From Syncephalastrum monosporum B8922 (lineage: Eukaryota > Mucoromycota > Mucoromycetes > Mucorales > Syncephalastraceae): DNA of 64,000 nt. The position numbers and the translations under genes are program-made. The DNA lies in NCBI GenBank assembly GCA_000697355.1, contig JNEN01000885.1, forward strand, positions 248,001 through 312,000. Reading direction: 5' to 3'. Within the stretch, counting starts at the first letter, position 1. Every line of letters begins with the position of its first letter. The notes beneath the pieces were generated by a model. It was not told the DNA's origin. It worked only from the letters and a program-made list of their open reading frames with translations, and ran no database searches. Of this stretch, positions 36,701-48,295 are shown in pieces.

Positions 36701-37336
36701 TAACCCACATGTTGATACCAAATCTTCCAAAAACTCGTCGCATGATTTCCGGTACAGCGACGCCAGCATCAGATAGTTTCTAAACACCAAAATCAGCGTT
36801 CCAAAAAGTGACATGTTAAGTCTATTTTGTTGTACCGGTAGACGTCCTCTTGATCTTTCTCCATGTCGGATTCCATGACGGCGAACCAGTCAAAGAAGTG
36901 CTGCAGTGTCTCAATGGGCCTGTCTGATTTGATGTCGAGGATGGAGCGTTTCTCAGCAGCCGAATCAGCTGCGTTTGCTTCAGCCAAAAGGTTGGTGGAT
37001 GAACGCGGGCGTTTGGTGAGTTGGGTTAAGCGGCTGGAAAGGGCGCCTGCATTGAGAGGAGTGAGAAGAGCAGTTGCGGAGGATGACGATTCGGGTGTGC
37101 GTATGCCCGATGATGACGATCGTACAAGGGCAGGTGAGGCCGACAGCTTGTCTGTAGACTTGTGCTTGGTTGAGTCAAAAGTTGTCATGGTACAAAATGT
37201 ATTTTACCCAGCCGGCTGGCAATGGCAATTCGGCACAAGCTTCTTGCAGTTCATAGACACTCTGCAGTTCGTTCTCTCCTAGCTGCGTCTTCTCCTCCCA
37301 GTCTTCGAGAGAGATCCCACGCGTTATTCTCGCCAT
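33788..37336 (-). CDS. COG3: Conserved oligomeric Golgi complex subunit 3
   Basis: Seventeen exons (minus): 37336-37208, 37164-36836, 36779-36614, 36551-36381, 36326-36189, 36117-35996, 35943-35820, 35763-35672, 35570-35434, 35391-35209, 35145-34925, 34864-34775, 34703-34583, 34505-34297, 34236-34179, 34095-33971, 33913-33788; 846 aa (human COG3: 828). Landmarks are LEDWEEKTQLGENELQSVYEL at the N-terminus, FFDWFAVMESDMEKDQEDVYRNY, SERLAYFNHLEPIAKLFNAP followed by LQKLDECIEYMQQH, and YLMRYRQCLTRGMTLIK. COG3 is a lobe A subunit of the tether that holds retrograde vesicles at the Golgi. The first exon was added because it encodes the conserved N-terminal segment; a later ATG (37188) would lose it. 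One acceptor (before 34095) was moved downstream to avoid an in-frame stop. Confidence 0.93.
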
Positions 37337-37871
37337 CCAAAACCCAGCACTAGAGGAGCAGCAGCTTGTGCGCACTCTGTCGATGATTCCACAACTTTAA
37401 CGTAATAAAGTCCGCCGATTGTCCAACATGGATCGCTTTGACTGGATATGCCACCTTACGTAGCGTACATCAGCTGCAGAGGACCTCGTGTGCTATATGC
37501 ATAAAGACTCTATCGCAGGTCATTCCGCTTCTCTTCCGTACACCTCTGAAGTTTTCACGACCACCCACACATGGTCACATAAATGGTCACCCGTCTCGTT
37601 TCTTCCGCTTGCAATTATCATTGCCATTGTCATTGTTACCGCTGTACTACTATCTGAAAAGTCTCAAGTAATACCAAAGGTATGTACCTTGAATGCAGTC
37701 GTGTACCTCCAAATAAACGTGTACCTAATGGATATCTCGGAAAAAGCATGGATCGAGAAGGACTAAGAATGAAAGGCCGTTTTTTATTGCATTGATTTCG
37801 GGAATTACAAAGAGCCGACTCAATACAATAGGCTGGAACTCACCTTTGTTGCACATAAGCTATCTGACTCC
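37337..37871. promoter_or_regulatory. Divergent region between COG3 and ATE1
   Basis: 535 bp from which both genes run outwards. It also holds a short open frame with one membrane segment, listed separately. Confidence 0.5.
37497..37766 (+). CDS. Small single-pass membrane protein candidate
   Basis: An 89-codon frame with a Ser/Thr/His-rich N-terminus and one strong hydrophobic segment (FLPLAIIIAIVIVTAVLLS, residues ~41-59). A GTATGT donor-like site falls right after the segment, so the tail may be spliced. It lies in the COG3/ATE1 intergenic space with no family match known to me. It may be accidental. Confidence 0.3.
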   Translation: MHKDSIAGHSASLPYTSEVFTTTHTWSHKWSPVSFLPLAIIIAIVIVTAVLLSEKSQVIPKVCTLNAVVYLQINVYLMDISEKAWIEKD

Positions 37872-39594
37872 ATGGTCAAAGAAAGCCTTATTAACCTCCT
37901 ACCCTCTCACGGCCCAAGAAACTGCGGCTACTGCCATACCAGCAAGTCCTCCAATAAGTACGGCTTCTGGGCTCAGACTTTAACCTCTCAGGTATTCACC
38001 AAGACGTGGTGCCATTGTTCATGCGCGTCACTCACATCCAGCCAAGCATTACCAACTGCTCATTGACCAAGGATGGCGAAGGCAAGCTGTCGTTCTCCCC
38101 TCTCCCCCCTCTTTTCTTCCTATGTTTCTCTTTATCGCCCCAAGATAGTTGCCCATGCTCAACTTAATAATGCATATCACCAGATCCGGCAAATTCCTTT
38201 ACAAGCCCAACCTGAAAACCAGCTGCTGTTCACAATACACTCTCAGGTAGAAATGGATCGAGAAGTTTCCAGCGTGCTAACCAAGCATCTCAGAGTCAAC
38301 GCTCTCGACTTTAAACCTAAAAAATCACAAAAGAAGATCGTCATCCATTTCAACCGATATGTTGAAGGCACCTGGCACTCCGATAAAGGAAAGGATACCA
38401 ACGGGGATGGCAATGTCAGCAAAAGGTATTCACTGCTCAATGACCTTTTCTTGCTTATTTGCTTTGCTCATATGAGCTCTTATTTTCAGGGCCAAGATGG
38501 AATCTATACCGTCTACTGTCAATGCAGGCAAAGAAACCCTCCTGGATAAGATACACGCACCGGAGGAGGCCAAGCAAGGTTTCCGCCACCACCTGCAGGT
38601 ATGAATTGCAAACCATACCGATGAAGAATGAGCAAGGTCATATTTATCTACATGCCAGATTATTCTAGAGCCAGCTTCATATGCAGACGATAAGTTTAGA
38701 TTGTTTCGGAAATATCAAGTCGAGATCCACCATGACCCACCGTCCAAGCCGACCCCCGAGTCATTTAAACGATTTCTCGTCGATACCCCTTTGGGAATGG
38801 TAAGTTGAGTGAACTTCTGCAGAGGATCAGGATCACTAAAAGCACTATGACACTGCACTTTTCTTTTAGGAAGAATTAGTCCTAGAGGATGGCAGAGTCA
38901 CCCGACGAGGGTCGTATCATCAGCGCTACATGATTGACGGTCGGCTCATCGCGGTGGCCGTCCTGGATTTCTTACCCAAAGGAATATCCTCTGTTTACTT
39001 TTTCTATGATCCTGACTATTCATTTCTGGGCCTGGGTAACTACAGCGCGTTGCGGGAGATTAGCCTTGTTCAGGAACTCGGGCAAAAAGATCCGGGCATG
39101 GTCTGGTACTACATGGGTAAGCAGCAACCACAAGCGCAATTATAGACCGATTAAAGTTGTTGGGGGGAGGAGAGCACCTAATCTAACATGTCTATTTTTA
39201 TGTCCCAGGTTTTTACATCCATACCTGCCCCAAGATGAGCTACAAGAGTCACTTCCGGCCAGCCGAACTCCTTGACCCAGTAACGTACGATTGGTACGCC
39301 ATCCAGGACTGTCTACCGCCTCTTGAACATAGCCGTTACGTTGTATTCTCAAAGTTGGCATTAACACCTACCACACGCGGTGATTTACCTGGTCAACTAG
39401 ACCCGGATAGAGTCCAGATATCCAATTTTGACAACATCCGATTCCGGATACACCAGCGCACATTTCCGGCCAGCCGCGTCATGCAAGTTGCATTCCAGGA
39501 CCCACGTGAACGGCAGCAATTCATTGATAAGCTGCAACTCTACGTTGCGGCGGTAGGACCGACCTTGGCGAGCAAACTTATTATCTTGTCATGA
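37872..39594 (+). CDS. ATE1: Arginyl-tRNA--protein transferase
   Basis: Eight exons: 37872-37991, 38047-38081, 38184-38246, 38294-38425, 38490-38598, 38659-38799, 38870-39116, 39209-39594; 410 aa, shorter than yeast (503) or human (518). Transfers Arg from Arg-tRNA to N-terminal Asp/Glu, marking proteins for the N-degron pathway. The N-terminal domain has CGYC (Cys ~18 and ~21) and the CC pair (~66-67), the cysteines reported to hold an iron-sulfur cluster in Ate1. The catalytic domain shows DGRLIAVAVLDFLPKGISSVYFFYDPDY, LGNYSALREI and YIHTCPKMSYKSHFRPAELLDP. The second intron has a GC donor (after 38081). Divergent from COG3. Confidence 0.94.
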
Positions 39595-39882
39595 CCCGTT
39601 ACAAACTCGATGCCAGGAAAAAAAAGAGGACCATTAATTGCACAAGTAACAACTCCAACAAAGGCACTACTCTATTGCTCATCTAATGTTGCCTGTGTCG
39701 TGTGCCTGGACTCGTTGTTATTATTTTGGAAAAGTTCTTTTATTTTTGCGAGAATTGAACGTCCTGGTTTCAACTGGAATTTGGTCACTCCTGTGTTTCC
39801 AGTTGCCGTATAAAAGGCGGGAACGCTCGTCGCTCGTCTTGATCGAACAAAAAACAGTCTGTCGACTTTGTCCTTTTTGACT

Positions 39883-40628
39883 ATGAAGAAAATTCTCTGT
39901 TTGCTTGTCGCCTGTACTCTGCTCTTCTCGGTCGCTCAGGCTGGCATCGTCCGGCGTCAAGAGACTGGCGAAGCTCTCATGCAGTATGGATACAATCCGC
40001 CCCGCCAAAACCCAGACTACTGCGTCGGTAAAGTATACTGATATACTGACCTACAACACTCAACCCATTGGTTGCTAAATTATGTGGTTCACAGGCTTCC
40101 GTATTACCTATCCCACCTACCCTGGTCTGGCCTTCGAGAACGGTTCCATCCAACAGCTTAAATGGGAAGTTGACGAGGGCATTCAACACGCGCCCGACAT
40201 CATAACCCGTATCCGCATTCTCAACAGCACCCAACACAACGAGTATACCATTGGCGAGAACATTAGTAAGTGAAATATATTTTATAGAAATGTGTCCCCT
40301 CACATATTTGCTTGCATAGCTCTCTATACAGATGGCAACCGAGGCGAAGTGACATTCCCCTTGAACGTCGATGACATCACTAGTTTCTACCACTACCGTA
40401 TCATGGTCAATTACGTCGTAAGTCCCGCATATGTTTGTCTGAGAATCGTTTAACAGAGGGATATGTTTACAGGGCACAAGTACACATTGCGTCTATGAAA
40501 GTGTGCCGTTCTTGATAGCCCAAAACCCTTACCAAAAGTACTATGCAGGCGGTCTCAATGGTGCCTTCGTCCCAGGCAGTCGTCCGGCAAAGCGTGATGA
40601 AGATGAAGAGAGCCAAGGTGATAAATGA
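39883..40628 (+). CDS. Secreted Ig-like (Kre9/Knh1-type, Ser-Thr-rich family) protein
   Basis: Exons 39883-40027, 40095-40265, 40320-40417, 40473-40628; 189 aa. A clear signal peptide ([19 protein letters not shown]) is followed by RR (~24-25). The body resembles the Ig-like fold seen in Kre9/Knh1 and related cell-surface proteins: I-x-Y-P...[19 protein letters not shown], then strands ending [21 protein letters not shown]. Likely secreted or wall-associated. Near the C-terminus KR precedes an acidic tail ([10 protein letters not shown]), a possible Kex2-type cut. No GPI signal is seen. The family assignment is by fold pattern, not by strong identity. Confidence 0.7.
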
Positions 40629-41078
40629 TATGGCTAAGCAACTATGCCAAACATCTACAGTAGCAACAAACAAAGTGTATACTGAGCCTTGTACTTCAAA
40701 CAAGGGTGAAAATAAAACATCTTCGTGGGTATCCATGCGCGTATTGCTTCTACGGGGGAACGTGGTTTGATTGGCAAAACTTAGCTACCAGCATAGTGCT
40801 AATAAGTGAATCACAAACAAAGGATGTGTACTCATATGAATGTGTAAGAAACAAGGAAAATATGGTGTATGCTTAGCAGCTAAAAAGACAAAAAGAGTAA
40901 CCAAATGGATCGATAAGAAGGGAAATCTGGTTGGCTGAGAGATGTGGAGATCAACGCATACGGCTAGTTCTTTTTTTTTTTTTTTTTGTGCTTTCTATAG
41001 CTCAGCCAACTGCTGGCATATCCAGTGTTCTGCTTATTTGTGCTCGCCACAACTTTTAGATACATATAGAAAAGCGGT
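40629..41078. other. Intergenic spacer with T-tract
   Basis: 450 bp between two genes on the plus strand. AATAAAA near 40710 may be the polyadenylation signal of the secreted protein gene; a T-tract is at 40972-40987. Confidence 0.5.
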
Positions 41079-42690
41079 ATGCCTGCAGCGACGATAGTTC
41101 CGCGTGAGCCTGCAATCATAACAACGGAAGCTGCTGCTGGCGGCAGCGCCTTTGCATCGCAAGATTATCATCCCAAGCGGAAAACCTCTGGACAACTGGC
41201 TTCATCATTCGACTTGCCCTCCACCCTCGATACCCGAACGACGACCTCACCTCCCTCCTCCCCATTCCCTTCTAGTCCTTACGGCGGAGCGCACCCTCAC
41301 CAGCTTTATAACCGTAGTAACTCCAACGTCTTTGGTGAGACGCATGTCTCATCCGATTATAATGAGGTGCATCTCGCTGATGATAGCAGTAAGCTCCTGG
41401 AGAACGATCTTTCCACACGCCACGTCGATGCGCCGGCCAATCCACTCCAGAACCTGTGGGCATACCTCAAGCCGCGGCACTACACAATGTCGGACAATGC
41501 CAAGTTTGTCTGCAACTGCTGCGCTTGGTACATTTCGTCATCGTTGACGAACAACACCGGAAAGCAGATCCTCAACGTCTTTCGCTTTCCCGTCACGCTC
41601 ACCTTCGTCCAGTTCGGCTTGGTTGCGCTCTGGTGCTACGCGACCGCGCGCGCGCTGCAAGTCACCCAGATACGACAGCCTACTCGGGAAATTGCCAAAA
41701 CCATCGTCCCTCTCGCTATATTCTTAATCGTCGGCCACGTTTTTTCGAGTATCGCCATCAGCCGTGTACCCGTCAGTCTAGTCCATACAATCAAGGTATA
41801 TATCACCATCTCATTACGGGTGTGCGGTTGGCAACTTAAATGCGGCTTCTCTACATGACCACGTGGGAGGCATTACAACGAAATCAGCATGATAATAATG
41901 AATTTTATAGGCACTTGCGCCCCTGTTCACTGTCCTCTTTTATCGCTTCATTTTCGGCGTGCGCTACTCGTCCAAAGTGTATCTTTCACTTTTGCCATTG
42001 ACTTTGGGAGTGATTCTCGCATGCACGTTCACATTTTCTAACAACGTGATTGGCTTGATGACCGCATTCCTGTCCTGCTTGGTGTTTGTCACCCAAAATA
42101 TCTTTTCCAAGAAGCTGCTCTTCAAGGAGGCCCACATGGGCGACCGCAACCCCAACAAACTTGACAAGATGAACGTCCTGTTCTACTCGTCCTCCATCTC
42201 GTTTTTGCTCATGATACCCCTCTGGCTCTACTCGGACGGCGCAGGTCTTGCCGATCTTGAGACCGAAGCGCTTACGATCACCAAGCCGCGCCTCGCCATC
42301 TATTTTCTGCTCAACGGCACCACCAACTTTGGACAAAACTGGTTCGCCTTTACAACACTCAGCATGACTTCGCCAGTCACCTACTCGATTGCATCTCTTG
42401 TCAAGCGTATCTTTGTCATTGTCATGAGTATCGTCTGGTTCGGTCAGCAAGTATCGGTCGCCCAGTCGATGGGTATCCTCCTTACCTTTGTCGGCCTTTG
42501 GATGTATCAGAGTGCGAAGCGTGATGTCGACCGCGGTGAGAGTCAGATTCGCGAGAAATCGATCGATGTGTTGCCCACCAATGCAAGCAGCGCAAGTCCG
42601 GCGTCCTTCGATTCGAGAAATGGCTGGGATACGATCAAGTCGTGGATACCCAGCCATTGGTCGAACGCCCGTGATAGCAAGATCCACTAA
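41079..42690 (+). CDS. Sly41-like triose-phosphate/nucleotide-sugar transporter family protein
   Basis: Exons 41079-41795 and 41911-42690; 498 aa. The first ~125 residues are disordered (Ser/Pro/Thr-rich). The rest is a TPT/EamA-fold transporter of about 10 helices: FVCNCCAWYISSSLTNNTGKQIL, VFSSIAISRVPVSLVHTIKALAPLFTVLFYRFIFG, CLVFVTQNIFSKKLLF, NWFAFTTLSMTSPVTYSIASLVKRIFVI. The KALAPLFTVL and PVTYS...KR motifs are typical of the TPT group. Yeast Sly41 is an ER/Golgi member that suppresses loss of the Rab Ypt1. The substrate is not deducible. The single intron falls at VHTIK/ALAP. Confidence 0.88.
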
Positions 42691-43721
42691 GCCAGATAGA
42701 CCACCTTATGTTTCGCAAATCGTGGACTTTAATTTCGTCGTTCTTTGTCTTTTCACTATCTTACTCATGCACTCTTGTATACACAGAACTCATCTCATCC
42801 GCACGCACGCACACACACCCACACACACACACACGCAAAACCCCGTTTTTATCACGACTTGTCACCACACACATCTTGTTTCTTTCTTTTGTTGAAGCAT
42901 ATTTATAGATTTTATTGAGCACGCACCTCTGAAAAAATATAACCAGGGCCTCTCGAAGGCCGGAACACATATGACTGTTGGTGAATCCAGCTATATACAT
43001 TCGTAACTGTGCAGAATAGCATCAAAGAGCAGTTTTGACCCAGGATAACCTGCTTAAACGTGGGTTCGGGGTCTCCCATTCTCCACCAATGGAGCTGCAT
43101 TGAAATAAAAAATTATCAACTACCGGCTTTTTATATGCATATTGCTAATTATGTATGCCGCTTTACCCTACAGTGCAACGGGTCCCCTTCTTCCACCTAA
43201 TGGCACCTAACACAGCAGCTGGTTAACAACTGGAAATGTACTGGCATGCTTGGCGCTTCCCAGTAATAATTTCACTTTACCGATGCATATACTCACATAG
43301 TAATTCCATATTGTCATATTCCATAGTAAAGTTTTATTTATAACTTTATAAAGCAGAAATAGGCAAAACCTTTGCTTTGAGTGAGAGAACGGATGTAAAA
43401 CACCTATCTAGATTAATGAGATCCAGATTACTTCATTCCAATACAATCCACCATATATGCATGTTGTATGAATTAAAAAAGTTGTTTATACGTACGCAGC
43501 TATTATCATAATCATTCATGCAATTTTTTGTGCGACAACGAAGCTGCGGGACAAATACTTGCTTTTTGGCGTACTCGTTCGGTCGCCAATGTGCCGTCGT
43601 TGATACAGATGTATACATGTATGTAAGTGTGTATAGAACATATTTTAATCGCGATTTGCTCTTCCATCCAATATTTCCGAGTGCCTAAAATGTATCTACA
43701 AACGCAAAATCAAGGATCTAC
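42691..43721. other. Convergent intergenic region with CA microsatellite
   Basis: About 1 kb between convergent genes. It carries a CA-rich repeat and AT-rich sequence and no recognisable gene. Confidence 0.55.
42801..42836. repeat. CA/CACG microsatellite
   Basis: GCAC and ACAC units over about 36 bp in the 3' flank of the Sly41-like gene. Confidence 0.85.
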
Positions 43722-45289
43722 TTAATTTACAAAGCCCTCGTATTCATCCATGACTTGAATATCCATTGCAGAAGGGGTCGCCGCACCTCCGACAGCCTCA
43801 TCCAAGAGCCCAGTTCCCAGCTGACCCTCGGGCTCGTACAGGCACGAGTATTCGGGCTTGTGGTCCGGCATCAGACCCGGCGTGAAGCTATAGTTGTACG
43901 TCTGCTCGTGGAGCTCCCAGCGGCCCCGTCGGCGGAGCGCGTTACTATCCGCTGGCTGCGGATCGCCAAAGGTGGCGCGGTCCAACTGGCTCGGGTCGCT
44001 CACGTTGTCCTCGAGCGAGACTTCGACGTAGATCGTGTAGCTGCGCATGTCGTTGATGATGGCGCGCATCCAGCCCTTGATTTTCTGGGTGGCGTTCACG
44101 GCCAGAGGCTCGCGGAACAGGAAGCGGACCTGCTGCCAGTGGGTGCGGTCGGCGGCCGGACTTGTTGACATGAAGACAGTGGTGCCAAGGTCCTTGTCCG
44201 GCGGGGCAAACTCGAGGTTAAACCAGCCTGCCACGCCGTGCATCAGCCCGGTGTAGCCTGCAGTCCACTCGAAGGGCATCACCAGATCTTGCAGCTCGGG
44301 AATAGTCACGGTCGCAAAGTCGACATTATATGCATCCAGCACGGTGGGGCTCGCAATCAGATTGCGGGGGTCAAAATGGCCCACCACGGACATGCCAAAC
44401 ATCTCGTCGCGCGCGTCTTTGTAAAGCGAAGTCAAATCGATACCGTAAAACGAGGGTTGCTCCCTTTCCAGATGCGTTAGAAAAAAAACACACACAGAGA
44501 GAGACAGAGAGAGAGAGAGAGAGAGGAGACGGCCGGCTTACCAGAAGCGAGCTTTCGCCATCGTTTCGGTCCAAAGGGTTGCATCGGTGAAGGGAGCAAG
44601 GAAGATGTTGCCGCTCGAGGGGAACATGGCGCCGCCTGGTTTCAGATACATGTCGCGCGCGTGAATGTAGCTCTCCAACTACAAAGGAAATGAGGCGAGC
44701 TGTGAGCAGAAAGCCGTCATCCTATCATGTCATGTGTACCATGCGCTCATGAAAGAGGAGCACGCCAATCGGCTCTGAAATGATGGTATCCACTTTGGGA
44801 ATATCGAGATCGGGATCCTCAATTTTCGCTGCACGGAGACGGTGAGTACATCCCATACGGAAAATGCAGCATGCAATCGGCCTATTACCATTCACCACCT
44901 CAATCTTGTTGCGCAAGAAAGGATTGTGTTTTTCATCCGCACTGTCGACGAGCTTCTTCATCTTTTTTGCCATGCCCGAGGCCTCGACGGCGTAGACCTT
45001 GTCTGCACCGGCCTGGACCGCAAAGTAGGACAAGATGCCCGAGCCAGCGCCCACGTCCATGACCGTCTTGCCTTGGAAGCACTTGGGGCCGTTCAGAAGG
45101 ATCGAAGAGCGGTAGGTCGACGTGCGCACGGTGTCTTGCAACATGTTTTGCTTGGTGCCCATCAGATCAAAACGCGCCCTGCATTCGCACCTCTTTTTGG
45201 TGTACCTGATGCTGCAGCATGGCATAATAGCCAAAGTACTGCGGATCGCGATGTTCGACGCCAGGCTTGCTTGAATCTTGACTGGCCAT
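43722..45289 (-). CDS. CARM1/PRMT4-like protein arginine methyltransferase
   Basis: Five exons (minus): 45289-45206, 45150-44889, 44828-44740, 44678-44542, 44463-43722; 437 aa. The N-terminus [21 protein letters not shown] matches the CARM1-type YF-x-Y pattern rather than PRMT1. SAM-binding motif I is [15 protein letters not shown] (~58-72). The double-E loop is [17 protein letters not shown], with Glu ~134 and ~143. Later come [26 protein letters not shown] and a THW loop ([11 protein letters not shown]). These suggest an active type I enzyme making asymmetric dimethylarginine on nuclear proteins. The C-terminus (~80 residues, acidic) lacks the long activation domain of animal CARM1. Intron 4 contains a GA microsatellite. 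PRMT class was judged by eye. Confidence 0.85.
44495..44525. repeat. GA microsatellite in a CARM1-like intron
   Basis: GAGAGACA then uninterrupted GA units, within the intron at 44541-44464. Confidence 0.85.
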
Positions 45290-45519
45290 CGTTCGTGTTG
45301 CTACGTGTAGAATAAAACAAAGAAAAGAAACAGAAAAAGGGAAGGGACGTGTCAAATGAGCCGCGCCTCTCTCCACGCGGCGGCGCCTAAATTGCGCGAC
45401 TGTGTCGAACATCCAGAAATTAAGAAAATTAAAGTGGGACATGTGCGTTTATCAATCAGTGTATGCTCATGTCATTATAGAAATACGGCAGCTAAGCTCC
45501 TTCACGAACAGAAGATTCT

Positions 45520-48295
45520 TCAAGTACGACGTTTCCGAATACGACCTGCCTCCGTCCGTGAGAGTGATCGCCGGTCTTGCTGCTCCTTGTCTTTCCACAG
45601 CTTCAGCTTGGCCTGGAAGACCTGTCTTCTGTGCCGAATGCGATCATCTGTTGCGAATTTAAACGGCTACTTTCTGTGTCAGTCGACAAGGTCGAGCAGA
45701 AAAAAAACTTGGTCACGCCTTACTTGAGATGACATGATCTTGTGTTTCTTGCGCTGTGGATGCTGTTGTGGCTGCTGTTGCTGAGGGTGCTCCGGTCGCC
45801 GCTCAGCTACATTTTCAATCTCTTCCCCGTGATCCATCGCAGGTCGAGCGCGCGTTCGTTTGTCAGAGACACCCTAGATGGATAAGTCTGTCAATCATTT
45901 CGCGTGTTAACATACGTTGCTGGTTCTGGACGTACCACACGCTCATGGCTCCGATGATGTGCGTCTTCCTGCGTGCGTTGGCTAACACGGGCACTGCGTA
46001 AGTGACATTCAAGAAAGGACGGTAGACGCTTACCTGAGGGGACGCTCGCGCGTATGAAATTTGGGGGATCGAGGACGTGTGAGCTGAGGAGTGGCATGCG
46101 ATGTAGCATTTTTTTGCTGCTAAAAGGAAAAAGAAAAAGAAAAGAAAGGGTTATTTAAAGAATCGTAAACATTCAGATCACCTACGGTATCTTTCGGCAG
46201 CGGCGCTGGCTTCAGGCCATTGCCCAGGCCGCGTTCAAACATCTTGATGCGTGCGGCCAAAGGCACATAGGTGTCATGTTCGTCAAGTTCGTTCTTGATT
46301 TCGTCCATGGCGTTGATACGCGTCGATGAGCGGAAGCGAGATGAACCGTGTGGTCGCGAGGAGGGTTTCTGTCCCATGAACCAAAAGCCTGAGTGAGCTG
46401 GGTGGATCCTTTTTCCAAAGTGAACTTACGGTGATGCGTCCAGAGCGCACGCGGTCGACGGGATCTCGCACACGGCCTTTGTAGGACTCGGTGATGCGCA
46501 TATACGAAGGCACGCTGCGGTGGTGCCCGGTTGGCTGGGGCGGTGGTGGAGGCGGGGGCGGTAGCAAATCCTTGACCGCACGCTCATCCCGATCGTGGCG
46601 AACGTGACGAGGAGGACGAGGGGGACTGTGGTGATGATGGTGGTGGTGGTGATCACGCTGAGTACTCGCTGGTTGGTATGGCTTTTGGACTGGGGTAAAA
46701 AGTGCGCCGGGTGGGTCGCGCGGTGTGAAACGGCTAGTGTAGGAAGCAGTCGATCGCATGTAGGATGGAACGGTGGAGAAGCGGGGCGGCGGGGGCGATC
46801 TCGGAGGCGAGAGCGATAGTTCTTCAATGTGGTCTTCTTCGGTTCCCCGCTCTTCTTCCTCGTCTTGAGGCAAAGGATCGTGATCCTCGTGGGTCGGTTC
46901 ATGCACAGTCATTGGGGGCGAGTACGCGAGCTCATCTACTTCTTCGAGATGTGCTGCTTGGCGGCCTACTTCAACAGGCTGTACCGGCTCGTTCTCCTGC
47001 TCCTGCTCCTGCTCCGGCTCCGGTTCGGGTTCGGGTTCGATTTCGGGTTCAGGTTCGGGTTCAGGCCCGGCTTCTTTCGTATTTGCGTTTTCTTTATGCT
47101 GTTGCAGTTTTTGGAGTTGCTCATACCGGAAATTGGAGCGCTCCTGAGGAGATGCACGAGGCGAGAGCTGGGGAATGAGGCGGGGAGGACTTTCGTTTGA
47201 ATAGTTTTGCAGAGGACGGCTGCGGAAGAAGTTGGGCGAGCCTTCGGCCGATTTCAAGGGCGAGCTATGATGGGATACGATGCGTTTGGGCGAGACGTAT
47301 GTCGGCGAGGCATGTTGGGCGGATAAACTATGTTTGGGCGAGTTGTGTTTGGGCAAGCTCTTCTTGGGAGTGGGGTGCTTTGGGGAGCTGTGCCTAAGCG
47401 AGGCGTGCTTCAGCCAGTCGTCGTCTGTATCATCTACATAGTCCTTGAGAAGATGTTTGGCAGGCGACCGTGCGGGCCGACGGGGATGATGCTCGGGTGC
47501 ACTCGGTGTGTTGGGCGTGTTCGAAAGGGTCATCTCCAGAAAGGAGCTCGGTGAGACATGGCCGGCATGGTCCTTGGAAGGCATCCGCTGCTCTTCGTCG
47601 TCACTTTCGTCCTGGGTGACTTTGGAGAAAGGCAAACGAGCGAGAGGCGATCGAACGCGAGGCTCCGAAGGGCTGGGCGTGTGTGCCAGACGGCGGAAGG
47701 ACCCGTCGCGGATCTTGCTTCGAAGAGGCGAGGAATAGTAGGTCTTGAGGACCGGGCTGGAAGGCAGCTCGTACGACTTGCTGGACTTATCGCTCGAAAT
47801 ATGGGAATGGTACATGGAGGCGCCCTGCGCAATACGAGACCGTAAATCACCAGGCGGGGTAGGTGCCAAGGCCAGCGACGTGTTGGCATTGTCATTCTCA
47901 TCATTGTTGTCGTTTTCAGGCAACACACGCTCATACTCGTCAAGAAGTGGTTTATAAGGGGATGACCGCTTATGATTGTGTGGAGGGGTGCGGTGTGTTA
48001 GTTGCGCCTGTCGTAGCGCGGGCGAGTGGGGGGATTGAGGCGAGGAGCTGGTTAGTTTGGGGGTCGAATGTAGGATGGGCTGAATGCTGCTCATTTCCGA
48101 GTGGAGGGTGCGCGTTCCAAAGTTGGCGGGCGGCGACTCTCGCACGAGGGAGCGATAATGGTCGTCGCTGTACCGTCCATTGTACCTCAACAAAGGACTT
48201 CCAAACAAGGACAACGATTCGCGATCATCCTCATCCTTTGCAAAGGACCGCTCGAATGTCGGTGGTGTGCCCTCAGATTCCATTGCGCGTGTCAT
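45520..48295 (-). CDS. TPX2-like, largely disordered microtubule-associated protein
   Basis: Six exons (minus): 48295-46430, 46368-46186, 46119-46034, 45993-45936, 45873-45724, 45666-45520; 829 aa. The first ~520 residues are Ser/Pro-rich with many SP/TP (CDK-type) sites, including a KHxSPKH repeat run (~325-375), then an EP/EQ tract and a poly-His run. Two copies of VPSYMR-x-T-x-SY follow (~545-615). Near the C-terminus PFKFATDDRIRHRRQVFQAKLKLW (~782 on) resembles the TPX2-family F-x-F-x-T-x-x-R...R motif, which binds microtubules. KRTRAR and RKKHK may be nuclear signals. TPX2 proteins nucleate spindle microtubules and target Aurora kinase in animals and plants. The match rests on one short motif plus composition, so function is inferred. 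Start chosen at MTRAMESEG. Confidence 0.6.
46993..47070. repeat. Coding repeat: Glu-Pro / Glu-Gln tract
   Basis: Repeated GGTTC(G/A) units on the plus strand encode alternating EP then EQ in the TPX2-like protein on the minus strand. Likely polymorphic in length. Confidence 0.8.

Noticed and set aside
36836..37188. COG3 start at the ATG at 37188
   Set aside because: The upstream exon 37336-37208 encodes the conserved COG3 N-terminal segment and splices in frame, making the later ATG part of an intron.
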